Assembly (NCBI GenBank): GCA_905147135.1
Contig: LR990052.1
Coordinates: 13,950,200 to 14,014,199, forward strand
Length of the DNA: 64,000 bases
Origin: Blastobasis lacticolella
Taxonomy: Eukaryota > Arthropoda > Insecta > Lepidoptera > Blastobasidae
Direction of reading: 5' to 3'
Part shown: piece by piece, positions 22,576 through 33,345 of the stretch
Numbering within the stretch: position 1 is the stretch's first letter
How the letters are laid out: each line of letters opens with the position of its first letter
Made by a program: the position numbers and the translations under genes
Notes under the pieces: generated by a model
Told to the model about the DNA's origin: nothing
Databases searched by the model: none
The model's input: the letters and a program-made list of their open reading frames with translations, nothing else

Positions 22576-22655
22576 AGCACCCATAGCACAAGCTTTGCTT
22601 AGTTCGGGGCTAGATGGCGTTGTGTGAATTTGTCTACAATTATTTATTTATTTTC
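22576..22655 (+). mobile_element. SINE family A tail fragment
   Basis: AGCACCCATAGCACAAGCTT-TGCTTAGTTCGGGGCTAGAT-GGCGTTGTGTGAATTTGTCT then ATTTATTTATT. This is the best preserved family A 3' end in the window. Confidence 0.6.
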
Positions 22656-22663
22656 ATTATTTA

Positions 22664-22735
22664 TTATCATCATCTTGGCGTTAAGTCCTGGTTGCGCTCT
22701 CGCACGGCCCGCAAAGGCCCGGGCTCCGCCTTCCT
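22664..22735 (-). mobile_element. SINE family B tail fragment
   Basis: Minus-strand GGCGGAGCCCGGGCC and AGCGCAACCAGGACTTAACG-CCAAGATGATGAT. It abuts the tail of family A at 22655, with the two elements tail to tail. Confidence 0.6.
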
Positions 22736-23045
22736 ACTCCTTTTGGTCTACTTCGCTCGGTTTTCAGCATCCATGGTATTGAGATTGGCACGACATCATT
22801 CATAACAACGGAAAGTTATCGCTTCTTAGGCCGGTATCTGAGCAAGACAGCTTCATCTATACCTAGTCATTCTTAAAAATTATGTACCAATCTGTTTCTG
22901 TGATTAACCAGTAGCTCAGAATAAATATGAGTACCTATATTAGGTACTCTGTACAACCACCTGAACAAGTTCTGTACCTAGTCAAGTGAAAATAACTTTT
23001 GTTCGAGTACCTTACACATATAATCAATAATTACAAAAGCTAAAC

Positions 23046-23523
23046 ATATATGTAGTCTTTTTGCATTCAACGCATGAGCGTGAACTTCGATCAACAAATA
23101 GCTTGCGACTAGATATTCCCCTCCATCATACGAACTTCTACAGCCATTCTTTCACAGTCCAGGCAGCACGTCTTTGGAATGAGATTCCTGATGATGTGCG
23201 TAAAGCACCGAATCGCTTTATTTTTAAAAAACAAATTAAGAATTTTTTTATAGATAAAAGGCCAAAAAGTCAATATAAAATATCTTTATTTTTAATATAC
23301 GTATGTATGTATAGTATTTATTATAATATAATATATGTTTATTCTATCTTGATGTAGTTAGTATTGTATTTAGGTAAGTTACAATCTATCATCACGCTTT
23401 ATAAAGCACCTACTTACTCACTTTCTGCATTGTCTACTGGTTGACTGGAAGATAAAGCCTTAATGGCTTTAAGTCCGCCAATTGTATTATTGTGCAATAA
23501 AGTTTTTAAATAAATAAATAAAT
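23046..23523 (+). pseudogene. LINE (Jockey/CR1-like) C-terminus and 3' UTR
   Basis: A ~98-codon frame contains LDIPLHHTNFYSHSFTVQAA-RLWNEIPDDVRKA, the conserved end of Jockey/CR1-type reverse transcriptase ORFs (aromatic-S-x-S-F, then R-L-W-N-x-I-P). It is followed by the 3' UTR motif GACTGGAAGATAAAGCCTTA-ATGGCTTTAAGTCCGCC, GCAATAAAG and a TAAA microsatellite. The catalytic RT and endonuclease are lost by 5' truncation, the usual fate of LINE copies. The clade is inferred from motif style only. Confidence 0.7.
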
Positions 23524-23599
23524 AAAATATAATAATGTTATAATATTTATTAATCTTTTTCTATGACATGGGATCGTTCAAGAGGTATACTAGAGGTCT

Positions 23600-23715
23600 C
23601 TTTAGAGGCGGGCAACGCATTGGTGACTGCGGTGTTGCTGATGTCCATAGGCGGCGGTGACTACTTTCCATCAGGTGGCCCGCTTGCCTGTTTGACTGCA
23701 GCGTAACATAAAAAA
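23600..23715 (+). mobile_element. LINE 3' tail fragment
   Basis: TTTAGAGGCGGGCAACGCAT, GTGTTGCTGATGTCCATAGG-CGGCGGTGACTACTTTCCAT-CAGGTGGCCCGCTTGCCTGT and an A-rich end. Same family as 9.6 and 32.6 kb. Confidence 0.65.
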
Positions 23716-23876
23716 AAAATTACGTAGGTTGTCAATCTCCGAGACCCAAGACTGTTCAACCAGTCTCAAGGTCCATCGTGGAAGACCTTGGTCAACCTCG
23801 CGTCGCCAACGGCTAATAAGAATCTACACCTACCGTGTGGCGAGCTCGTTGCGGAACTGAAATCCTAATTAAAATC

Positions 23877-23945
23877 CGGAACGGTCACCCATCCTATTAC
23901 CGGCATCGACGTGCGTTGTTTAACTTTTGTTATCTCGCAAGCAAG
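23877..23945 (-). pseudogene. 5S rRNA-derived fragment
   Basis: The plus strand reads CGGTCACCCATCCTATTACC-GGCATCGACGTGCGTTGTTTAACTT. This parallels the reverse complement of the 3' half of eukaryotic 5S rRNA (CGGTCACCCATCYAAGTACT-RACC...GACGTTGCTTAACTT). About a quarter of positions differ and the 5' half is absent, so it is not a functional gene. It may be part of a 5S-headed SINE extending from about 23720. Confidence 0.5.
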
Positions 23946-24222
23946 CTGTCAATAGAATAGGGCAACCTAATTCAAGATCATTTCACAGAAAATATATTAT
24001 AGATAAATAAATATAGATAGGTAGCTAGTTTTAATTTAATCTCCATCTCTAAATTCCGTTTGGACGTAGTCTCTTTAGATAAGTTGATTTATCTCGTGAA
24101 ATACTTGTTAATACCCTACCCGTGGGAGGTTAAACTTCAAGTCTGGCTTCCATATCCTCTTACTAGTCGAGAGACTTGTCAACCGAGTCGAATTCTCGCC
24201 AGTTAACGTTGAGCCCTCTCAC

Positions 24223-24347
24223 CTGAACATTGATGAAAGAAATGTAGGCGTAGGTGCGGGTCTTGTTAATCTGGTCGACATGTACGTCGATTTGTAGACG
24301 AACAGAAGTGGGTGGCGGGCGGTGTCTCGTGGGGAAGTAAGAAGCAT
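24223..24347 (-). CDS. Candidate internal exon, minus strand
   Basis: On the minus strand a pyrimidine-rich acceptor (ACTTTTGTCCTTAG) precedes a 125 bp open stretch ending at a consensus donor, CAG|GTGAG. The reading frame (two bases of a split codon, then 41 codons) ends at a codon boundary. The peptide includes RHRPPPTSVRLQIDVHVDQI and AYISFINVQ. Third positions are clearly richer in G/C (roughly 60%) than the AT-rich flanks, which favours real coding. The frame stays open 20 codons past the donor. The alternation of hydrophobic residues after a P-P stretch faintly resembles the first beta strands of Cys-loop ligand-gated channels, but this is a guess. No neighbouring exon was found. Confidence 0.4.
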
Positions 24348-24357
24348 CTAAGGACAA

Positions 24358-25019
24358 AAGTTGTTTACACTACTTACAGAATTAAATCACTCCACTCGAT
24401 ATTTGTTTTGAAGTAGTTCGCTGACTTTTGTTATTTATTGCCATGAATTTTTGATTGAGGTAACTTATGGCTATTGAATGTTGTTGGTGTAGTTACATGT
24501 GTTATTACGTAATTGGGAATGGTTTGGCAATTACCTATACAGATAGGAATTACATATTCAGAATAATTGGACAGGTTTCTTAAGAAAGATGGTTTATTTA
24601 CTTATAAATTTCATTAGAAACAGGTTAATCCAATTCATTCTATTCCCTAATAAGTGATATCTATTGAACCGCTGATAATAAATAAGTATGTGGATTTAAT
24701 ACTAATGCCCATCTATACTGGCATTACACATTTTAAAAGTACCTATATTCCGGGTTCTACCGCGTAGATACCTTGTTTGGTTGTAGCCTGGCTAACCCAA
24801 TATTCATAATATTATAATATCTAACAGTTATTGTACCTACAATTCTTTTACTCGACAGCCGACAGCACGCAAGTAAAAGTTATAAATATTCATTAGCAAA
24901 CAGAAAAGTCATCGTCAACTTCAGCGCAACTTTAACTACGTTTACAAAAACGTAATTTAAAACTGGAACACGAACCAAACTACCAAGTTATTAAAGAACC
25001 GAACCAACAAACTTTTAAT
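24358..25019. other. AT-rich spacer
   Basis: No gene or element recognised. Confidence 0.5.
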
Positions 25020-26100
25020 TCCAACTTGTGGTCGCGACAACAGCGCGGGGGCGGGGGGGCGCCGCCAATCTTCCTCACGTTGCAGTACAAAACCGTACTT
25101 CTTTGTAAGAACACCTCGCAAAACTTTGTTCAAGTAAACTCCGGGCCGACCGCGCCGCTCGCCGCGCCGCTCGACGCTCCGCTCGCCCCCCCACCCCGCG
25201 CGCCTCCCCCGATCTACTCCGATCCGCCGCCGACAAACAAACGGACAAGTTTTAATGTTTTGCTCACAAAGTGTATGATTAAACGCGGAGAGCGGCGGAG
25301 AGAGTCGGCCGTAAGTTATTGATTTTCCCCGAGCGAACCCCTGCGAATGGCGGCCCGCGCCCCGCTGGGGAGCGACCGCGGCTACACCACTTCGCAACTG
25401 CGCCCGAACGACGCCAAAACTACTTTCCTCTAATCCCGCACGGCCGAAATCACTTTTAGTGGTATACAAAAAAGTTTTCAGTGAAAAAATTGACTCTTGT
25501 GAAGTTTTTGATACGAGCTATTATGGGAAAAGTTGGGGTGTCTGCGCACTGGCGCCGGGCTCGGGCCGCCGCGCACCCTGCAACTTCACGTCGCTCTACG
25601 TTCCGAAGTTAACGCAAAGTTCCGCCATTTTGGAACATGCTCACAACCCACTTGTTTTATAAAGAAACTTTTTATTAATTCCTGTGGGCCGCGGAGTGTC
25701 AGTAAGATGTTTTGAGGTTATGCTGGAAGACGATAGACGTTGTTCTGACTCGTAGCTGGGCCCCGGAGGCTCGGACGGCGCGGGCGGCGTGCCGACCAGT
25801 GTTTGTGTCCGTCTGAGATGTTGTTTTGAAGTGTAAAATGAGTGACGTTTCCCGATGATGCTCCTGTAATTTGTGTTTACTTCTGGAGCCGCCAGCGGCC
25901 GCGCGCCTCCGCCGCGCCAGATCTCCCTCCAGGTGACCACTGAACAACTTACTTTCATTAGTTTATTTCATGACAGAAAAGTTGTCACTGAAAAGTTTCA
26001 GTCAAAAGTGTTTACAAGTGACCAACTACTTGCTGTAGGCGAACTCTTTTGTAAGCACACACATTCGTGCGTTTGCGGGCGCATCGTCTAATCGACGGGT
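25020..26100. promoter_or_regulatory. CpG-rich block, possible promoter or first exon
   Basis: This is one of the strongest GC/CpG islands in the window: GCGGGGGCGGGGGGGCGCCG near 25050, dense CCGC/CGCC to 25240, CGGCCCGCGCCCCGCTGGGG near 25360, and further patches at 25550-25600, 25750-25800 and 25885-25925. Frames on both strands are low-complexity P/R/G/A-rich and carry no domain. A 170-codon minus-strand frame at 24957-25469 overlaps a 98-codon plus-strand one, as expected of composition rather than genes. It fits a promoter or 5' UTR in an otherwise AT-rich genome. Direction is not shown. The nearest plausible plus-strand exon is at 34988. Confidence 0.35.
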
Positions 26101-28851
26101 GATTCTTACTTTGTTCGTTTTACGTGAGTTACTTAGTTGTTTATTTTATTTAGTGTTAATATTTTGTGTTCCGTGTTTTGTTCCAAGTCAATATTAAGTA
26201 TCAAACGTTGCTGCATGTTAGATCATAAGGCCACAACTTAATTATTTCCAACGTTTACATAATATAATTTTAGATAAAAGTAAATTTTGCTACAGGAAAT
26301 TACTATTTGGATCCACTTTACGGTGCCAGAAAGATAAAAAGAGAGATTCATAAACCCGCTTATAAAGGAAATTTTAAAATAACATTTGGCAAACCTTTTA
26401 CCTTGACTTATAACGAATACATTCTGACTGGGAAATTGATTTCTTTCTTGGAAATCAGTCGGTGGCTTTTTAAGTATGCAAAGAATGCAAATTTATACAC
26501 TATGCCATGACTACTAAAAGTAGCTTACATAAGATATTCACATTTATTTACTGAAATTGAAGCTTAATGCCGCTTAGATATATTGTTTGTCGTTACACTG
26601 TAAGTCTGAATTGAGTTTAACAAAACTTTAGTAATAATACACTGAGAGATGGTAGTTCCAACCGTTCCATAATGGGGGCAGAATTGTTAGGTGTTCCAGA
26701 ATAATGTTACGCAACACTGTAATATCGCACCTATTAACATGACAAATAGGGTTCATTTTGCGTTACGCATCCTCTCGTATCCCGTAATATTTAATGTAAG
26801 GCGAAATCGGTCGTGTTGTCCTTCATGACAGTAGTTAAAGTACTGTCTTGACTGATAAAGTCTGTTAACAAAACCGTGATACATCAATCAAAAATTCAAT
26901 TACGAGAACAAACCTTGTAAATTGGCAAGTAGTCCACGATATTGGATCGCTTTATTGGGAACGCCATTACAAAGTCATTTTAGCAACCGGCCAGACTCTA
27001 AGTCCATTGTAGAGGGAAAATCTTTCTACAGTCACGGCTCTCGATGGGATAACGCAGAGTGGCCTCGCAGCGAGAAGGAACTAAGCGGACGACGACCCAC
27101 ACGCGATTCCCACCCCAATTCCAACGCCCCAGAGCGCAATCTCGCCTGGCGCCGACGAAAGCTATGAAACTTTGTTAAATAACTTTTCAGATAACTTGAA
27201 CTTGGTGTATTTGAACAAAGTTGTAAGCGGAGCTCCACCGCGGGCTAATTCAATCTGTACTCGCTTGTAATAAATGTTGTTTTTGCGTAATACCGATAGG
27301 GAAGTTAGCGTACTCAGTTAAGATGAAAGTTGTGGACTTCACGAAGCAAAACGCGAACTTTTGTAGAACATTTCAGTGTAGTTAGTACAATGTTATAATG
27401 GAAATAAGCACTTCAAAATGGCGTCGTCTGCAGCTATGTTATAGGTGTGCTTATCGATTACTGGATGATACTGGGTGCGTGCGTACGTCTCATTGTTATG
27501 CAGACCATTTGATTTGGCCTAAACTAAGTTATTTTAATTTGCTTAAAATTGTGTTGTCATTGTCTCTTAGTGATGTTGAATGATTGAATGATCGCGTCTG
27601 AGAATAAAATCACTGAGAAAAGTGTTATAACTAATATAGGCACTTAGGTTTGTTTCTTTGTTTCTTTGTCTCGCTTCTTTTTATTACCTAAAATACACAA
27701 AAAAACAGGTATTGTCATTAATGCAGTTACGTTTTTATACATATATATAGATAAGTCATATGCTGCCTACTAATATTGCTTATCTATAAATGTGAAATAC
27801 TGTAGAACGGATCTCTGGATGGACATGGATGGATAGATGTTATTTACTCTTTCCAGCTAATACGACAGAATGGATTTTGATGAAATTCAGCAGTGTCATG
27901 GCTTATAACCCAGAATTCGAAATCCCGGTAATTAAATATATTTCCTTCATGAACACGGAAGAACCAAGCAAGCCAAAGTTAGCCATCATTACTTGTAAAT
28001 AATTGAAAATTATAGGCCATTTCATGTTATCTGAATTCTATCTGCACACTAATAACTTCATTCGATACTATAGTACTACCTTGAAAGTTAATGGAGCCGA
28101 TCCAACAAAGTTAGGAGCATATTCGAGCCAGCGTTAGCCAACAAGGAAATATGCCGAGTTTTATATCACACTACATTATAGTAGCAGAGTACAGAATACA
28201 CTTACTTACACGATAAACCTCTCAACAAACACATTACAAACATAACAGGATCTCTATAAGTCTAAAATAGTTACTTAATTACGTAGCTATGTTATTCAAA
28301 CACGACACAACATTTAGTTACAAACAAGCTAAATCAAACCTTAATAACTTCGACCCTTAACTGCAGGAAAACGTATCTAGCATACCGGGAAACTTTATTT
28401 TACAACCCAGCCGTACGACTCAATATCGCTTGACAGCAATAACACTTACGACCCTCCAGAATGGACGTCCAAGCGTTTCTTCCGACTCTTTTTATATCGT
28501 TTGAACAATAAAATTGGCTCAACACACAACTGTCTCCCATACGTGACTTAGAAATATTATGTAAATAGTTCGCCTTCGATTTTATTGGACAATATTTCGT
28601 GAACAAGGAAGGGTCTGGAGATTCTGAAGCGAGCGCGAGGTCAAAGTAATAAAGTCGAAGTGAACTTCGGTAATTGGATCGCGTAAAGTTAGTTCGTTAT
28701 GGCGGGAGTGGGTTTAATTTTAATGTGGACGTTATTTGTTTAAGAGTTTGCTTTTCTTTTGCTAAGTATGCTTGATGTTTGCTGGTTGTGTGTGCATCTT
28801 CTGTGAGTCGGAGTTCTACTTCCGTATTCACAAACAACACGTAATGAATAG
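26101..28851. other. Mostly AT-rich non-coding DNA with one GC patch
   Basis: No gene recognised. A GC-richer patch at 27020-27170 (GGCTCTCGATGGGATAACGC, CTCGCAGCGAGAAGG) has overlapping frames on both strands with no domain. It may be a regulatory island linked to the 25-26 kb block. Confidence 0.45.
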
Positions 28852-29008
28852 CATGATCCAATCTGGTCAGATTACCCTAGTAGCAGGGTCGCAGAGGTCA
28901 CATGGCAGTGGCTCCACTGTAATTACCTCATCTGCCAAACTCTGAATCATGGTCAAGGCGGAACCAGTGCACGAGAGCACAGCCGGGATATTTACCGCCA
29001 AGATGATT
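28852..29008 (+). mobile_element. SINE family B 3' half
   Basis: CATGATCCAATCTGGTCAGA, AGCAGGGTCGCAGAGGTCAC, TCCACTGTAATTACCTCATC, ATCATGGTCAAGGCGGAACC, and GAGAGCACAGCCGGG ending in CCAAGATGATTTT. Confidence 0.7.
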
Positions 29009-29032
29009 TTTCTCAACACTTTTCTATCACAG

Positions 29033-29415
29033 CCACTCACCACCACGCGGCTTGTTAAGTGAGATACATAGAGATTTCGCCGGAGGGTCGAAAAAAAACC
29101 AAAAATGTTTTAAACTAAATCTAATTAATTTAAATAAAAATTACAATGAAACTTAATGTAGAAACTAGTTCAAAGTGTGAACATAGAATGACTTAAAATT
29201 AAGTAAAATTGTGGTCACTGTAAAGGTGAGTTGCCAGCATTGCTATGCGAAGTAAGACACTTCTGACAGCGGCTCGCCTGCCACTCACCATAATGTGGCT
29301 TGTCAAGTGGCATGACAAAAATAGGCTTGGTCCCGCCCATTTTATCTCACACTCCGTCAAGTTGTCATGCCATTTGTCCACTTGTCACATGTCGGCAATT
29401 TGCTGGCCACTCACC
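29033..29415. mobile_element. Foldback MITE remnants
   Basis: CAGCCACTCACCACCACGCG-GCTTGTTAAGTG at 29033 recurs as TGCCACTCACCATAATGTGG-CTTGTCAAGTGG at 29279, and in reverse sense near 29365-29412 (GTCATGCCATTTGTCCACTT, GTCACATG, GGCCACTCAC). The 29279-29412 part can fold on itself. Probably one complete and one partial copy. Confidence 0.45.
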
Positions 29416-29545
29416 TTCATGCCGTTTGACACAGCGTTCAATCAATGTGGTTAATTTCGTTCATTTAGACGGACCATACGTCAATCGCCACTTAAGTTTT
29501 GTTAGTTCTTTATATGCCTAAGCTACCATCGATTACATGATTACA

Positions 29546-29617
29546 TCTATATATAGTTTAAAACAAAGTCTCTTCCCGCCGTCTGTTAATGCGGTTTCCA
29601 ACAACAGATAGATTCAT
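29546..29617 (+). mobile_element. Helitron 5' fragment
   Basis: TCTATATATAGTTTAAAACA-AAGTCTCTTCCCGCCGTCTG then TGCGGTTTCCAACAACAGAT: start of the Helitron family, broken off where a TTTA repeat begins. Confidence 0.55.
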
Positions 29618-29816
29618 TTATTTATTTATTTGTGTTTGGGAATACTTACAGCTGTCAAAATTAAGTATATTGGTAATTTTAAACATCTTTAAGCCAATTA
29701 CAAGTTTCCGCTTATAGATTTAATGTATACTCCATTACAAGGTAGGTATACTTCATTATAAGTTAGATATAAAAAAAACAAATCAAGAGTAATAAATATA
29801 ACTATCACTGTCACCA

Positions 29817-29975
29817 TTAGCGTATCTAGGGCTATTTTCCAGGAGGGGCCTGGCCCCTGACGTGGCCGATGAAGCTGAGTCAATCGCTAATGTACAGTCA
29901 GTGAGCACCAGATCCTGGGGTGGGCACCAGACCATTCTGGGGTGGGCACGGCCCACCTGGCCCCCCCTCTGCCTA
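29817..29975. repeat. G/C-rich repeat with internal ~20 bp units
   Basis: The phrase CACCAGATCCTGGGGTGGG is followed directly by CACCAGACCATTCTGGGGTG-GG, then CACGGCCCACCTGGCC. The left part (CAGGAGGGGCCTGGCCCCTG) is palindromic. This is probably the end of an unidentified DNA transposon, closing with CTGCCTACGCCTATGAC. Confidence 0.4.
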
Positions 29976-31365
29976 CGCCTATGACTATCACTATCTCTAT
30001 TATCAAGAGAAATGTTTATAGGTAGATAAGTAGATAAAGGGTCTACTACTCAGTATAATAGTTGAAACGCTTCACTGTTGTATCTTTCCTATTGAAACGT
30101 ATTTTACAAAATACAGATTAAATAACAACCTTTTCAATTATTTAATCGACTCTACAGCCTCTGTTTTACCAGTTCTCGCAGCTTTGTAAATATTTGTACA
30201 CACTCTGCGTCGGCTTTATTTAGCTCAGTTATTTGCAAGTTGCCAAGTAAACAGATCATAGCTCTACAGGTAACAAGCATTTCTCTACATTGTGCTCTAG
30301 CTAGAGCACTAGTTAGAGTGTGGGTTAATAGGGAACTACACTGGATTGTAAATTATACAGAGTGTAGTCGTTAATTAAGCCTCAATACCGCTACAATCTA
30401 AGTTCTATATTATAAAAACATATATTGTTAATTGACTTGGTAGTTATTCCTAGCCATCTTCTACAATTTACGAGAACAAAAGGTTATCGCTTATCTGAAG
30501 CTCTACCAACTCTTTGACTTCTATATCGACGAAACCTTCCGATGTCAAATTAATTAAATTTAAATATAAATGCATTGATTTTAGCGAGATTTAAAATTCA
30601 AAACTACGAAGGAAATAGGGAGAAGAGTTGCTGAGCTAAAAGGTGAGACAGACTTTCCGACCTCTATGTGTTTCTTTTTCTCTTATTCTTCTTCTATCGG
30701 TTAGATACAACCTAATAAATAAAAGAAAAACATTTACAGATGTGCGTCAGAATTGTAGCTCTCTGCCTACTCACAAGGGATACGGGCGTGAGTGTGTGTG
30801 TATGTTTGTTCAATATAATAACAAAGACACGTAACAAGTTTACGAAGTCTAGCTATAAATTTCTAAGAGACTTAATATAAGAATGTCAATAGCAATGTTA
30901 TATTAACTTGTTCAATTTAAAAGTATTCCTCTCCGTACGTTTATGAAAACTTTATCGACGCAATTTTAAGGACGGCAACTTCATCCCACTTTGTACTTCG
31001 ATCAACAAATCCACAAATATTATTACAAGCATTTTCGACGCAGAAAATCAAACATTACTGCCTTTAACATAAAGTTCATATTCAGATACGCTCAAGCCTC
31101 TAGCTTTAATGTAAATAGATACAAGAGGTTTCCATCAAAAATGAATTATGTTGCGCATGGAATAGAGTGTATATTTCGTTGGGGCGAATTTCACCGTGGG
31201 ATTGTATTCATATTCAAGTTTATTGTATTAATGAATACGTATATTTTATAAGGCATTGCCAATGTTGTGATTGCTATGAAAATTGTAACGGGTAGTTAAA
31301 GTGGACTGATTAAGAAATTATCACAAATAAGTTTGTTATTTATTTTATAGAAGAGTTTAACGAGG
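29976..31365. other. AT-rich non-coding DNA
   Basis: No gene recognised. It contains the perfect 18 bp palindrome GTGCTCTAGCTAGAGCAC at 30292-30309. Confidence 0.5.
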
Positions 31366-31556
31366 TTATATGGTAATGTGGTCATCATTATCATCATCAT
31401 CTTGTCGTTATGTCCCGATTACGCTCCCGCGCGGCAAGCGAGGGCCCAGGGTCCGCCTTGTTATATGGTAATGAGGTCATGATCATCATCATCTCGGCGT
31501 TATGTCCCGATTCCGCCCCCACGCAGCACGCGAGGGCCCGGGGTCCGCCTTCCTAC
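31366..31556 (-). mobile_element. SINE family B tail, duplicated in tandem
   Basis: Two copies about 95 bp apart (31366-31460 and 31461-31556) each start TTATATGGTAATG(T/A)GGTCAT, then read TCATCATCATCT...GTCGTTATGTCCCGATT, and end in GTCCGCCTT. The duplication includes non-SINE flank (TTATATGGTAATG), so it is a tandem duplication after insertion, not two insertions. Confidence 0.7.
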
Positions 31557-31698
31557 TGTAGGTAATATACAATATAATTGTTGGTGTCTTTTACAATACC
31601 AATAAAATTTACCCGTAACTCCGCTTGCAAGGAATTAGCTGAGCTTAAAATGTATGTAGGTATGGAAATGTATGTAGAAAATCCCTTGCAAGGAGAAC

Positions 31699-31829
31699 TC
31701 ATCTCGACTTTTATGTCCCGGTTGTGCTCTCACGCATATTAGCCCGGGCTCCGCCTTGACCATGATCCAGGGCTTAGAGAGGCTGCCATCTGACCTCCAT
31801 GCTAAAGGGAACCTGACCAGATTGGATTG
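31699..31829 (-). mobile_element. SINE family B fragment
   Basis: Minus strand: CCAATCTGGTCAGGTTCCCT, GGAGGTCAGATGGCAGC, TGGATCATGGTCAAGGCGGA and GAGAGCACAACCGGGACATA. An internal deletion removes the ACTGTAATTACCTGATC block. Confidence 0.65.
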
Positions 31830-32369
31830 CAAGAGTTGCGAGGAGAAACAAATATAATATGTATTCAGAAAGAAAGTGGCGACTTGATGCTATTCTGATG
31901 AAAACACTTTATTTACCAGAGTAACAAAAAGTAATTACGATGGACTAACCTTTAATACTTCAAACAATTCTTTATATATGTTATTGCTTACTTAGTGATT
32001 TCTACTATACGTACAGTAAAACAAAGAAGAAATACTTTCATTTCATTTCTAAAATTAAAGGCAGAAATTAAATAATGACTTATTCAGTAGTCTATTGAAA
32101 ACTATTTCATGAAAAATGTTAATATTCCAATTACGTAGTGAAATATTAATGGCAGATTCAATTAGCAGCCATCTTTGGTGCTCAGTGATTATGAATATTT
32201 TGTTATTTATGAACTCTACTGTTATTATCACGCAGGCAGCTTGTTTGCTATCTGAGTGTTATAAATTACATTATGTAATTTTGCTTGTTATTTTCGTTAT
32301 ATTCTTATTGGTTAAAAAGAGGTAGGGCATAGTGGGGTATCCCGTTCGAAATGGAGCCGCCCGACTGGG

Positions 32370-32413
32370 GAAGTACCTCCACCTTACAGTATTCTGTAAG
32401 GTGGAGGTACTTC
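32370..32413. repeat. Perfect 20 bp hairpin
   Basis: GAAGTACCTCCACCTTACAG, then a TATT loop, then the exact reverse complement. All 20 of 20 pairs match. No longer arms, no target duplication and no known family. Confidence 0.8.
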
Positions 32414-32439
32414 GCAGCTAAACAATACTTTTTTAAATT

Positions 32440-32670
32440 GTGTTGTTTCTGCCGGTAGGTAAGGTTTCCAGTGCTCCATGGGGTGTAGATTTGAGGAACC
32501 GTGGCTTTGGCAGTGGAGGGGCATTTGTCCTTTTGCTGCCAGAGCAACGTGTTATAGAGGTGGGCAACGCATTGGCGATACTCTTGGTGTTGCTAATGTC
32601 TATAGGCAGTGGTGACCACTTTCCAGCAGGTGGCCCGCTTGCCTGTTTGCCTACATAAAAACAAAAAAGC
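32440..32670 (+). mobile_element. LINE 3' end fragment
   Basis: GTTATAGAGGTGGGCAACGC, GGTGTTGCTAATGTCTATAG-GCAGTGGTGACCACTTTCCA, GGTGGCCCGCTTGCCTGTTT and an A-rich end. Upstream coding remnants to about 32440 are too decayed to place. Confidence 0.55.
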
Positions 32671-33160
32671 TGGGAGAATAATAATCATTCAGAGTCAGTT
32701 CCTATCAACTATTTATTTACCATTGAGTATAAAACAAACCCTTGTACATTCAATCTGTTTATTTTAGCGCTAATTATTTTCTTGCATTATTTAATTTTTA
32801 TCATTCCTTTTATTTTAAAAGAGCAATAACTTAAAAACAGCTGGCTTTAGCGAGCTTCTTAGCGCAAACTCCGATTGAAAAATGTTATGAGCCATTCTCA
32901 AGATCTATTGATCGTCCCTTTTCAATTCAAGAGGTGCTATGGTTTCTTCAAAGAGAAAAATAAAGCTCTCCATAAAGTTTAAATTATTTTCGCTCTTGCT
33001 TTATGTTTAAAGTAATTTAAAGTATATATATGATACCTGGTATATGTATAATACCTGGTAAGTAGTTTACCAACAGAAGTCATAATTAATGTGGCTGAGT
33101 ACTGTTGATCTCGCTACAATAAAAGAGGAAACCCTTAATCTCAAACTGACGACTTAAGGA

Positions 33161-33345
33161 CCGGAGTGGTTCAGTGGTCAACATGCCACTCAAGAGGTCC
33201 CGGGTTTAAAAATGATGAAGTTTACTTCCTGTTATGAGTCTAGGTGTTCAATGTATAATAAGTATGTATTTAAAACAGTATTTAAGTAGTGTATCAGTTA
33301 TCAAGAAGCTAGATGACGCTGTGAAAATTTTCCAAAAAAATCTTC
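33161..33345 (+). mobile_element. SINE family A, near-complete
   Basis: The tRNA-like head CCGGAGTGGTTCAGTGGTCA (A box) and GGTCCCGGGTTTAAAA (degraded B box) is followed by GTTATGAGTCTAGGTGTTCA-ATG, TAAGTATGTATTT and the tail AAGCTAGATGACGCTGTGAA. This copy links head, core and tail of the family. Confidence 0.55.

Noticed and set aside
24957..25469. 170-codon minus-strand open frame
   Set aside because: It overlaps another long frame on the opposite strand, is Arg/Gly/Pro-rich, and sits in a CpG-rich block where stop codons are rare. No domain or clear start context.
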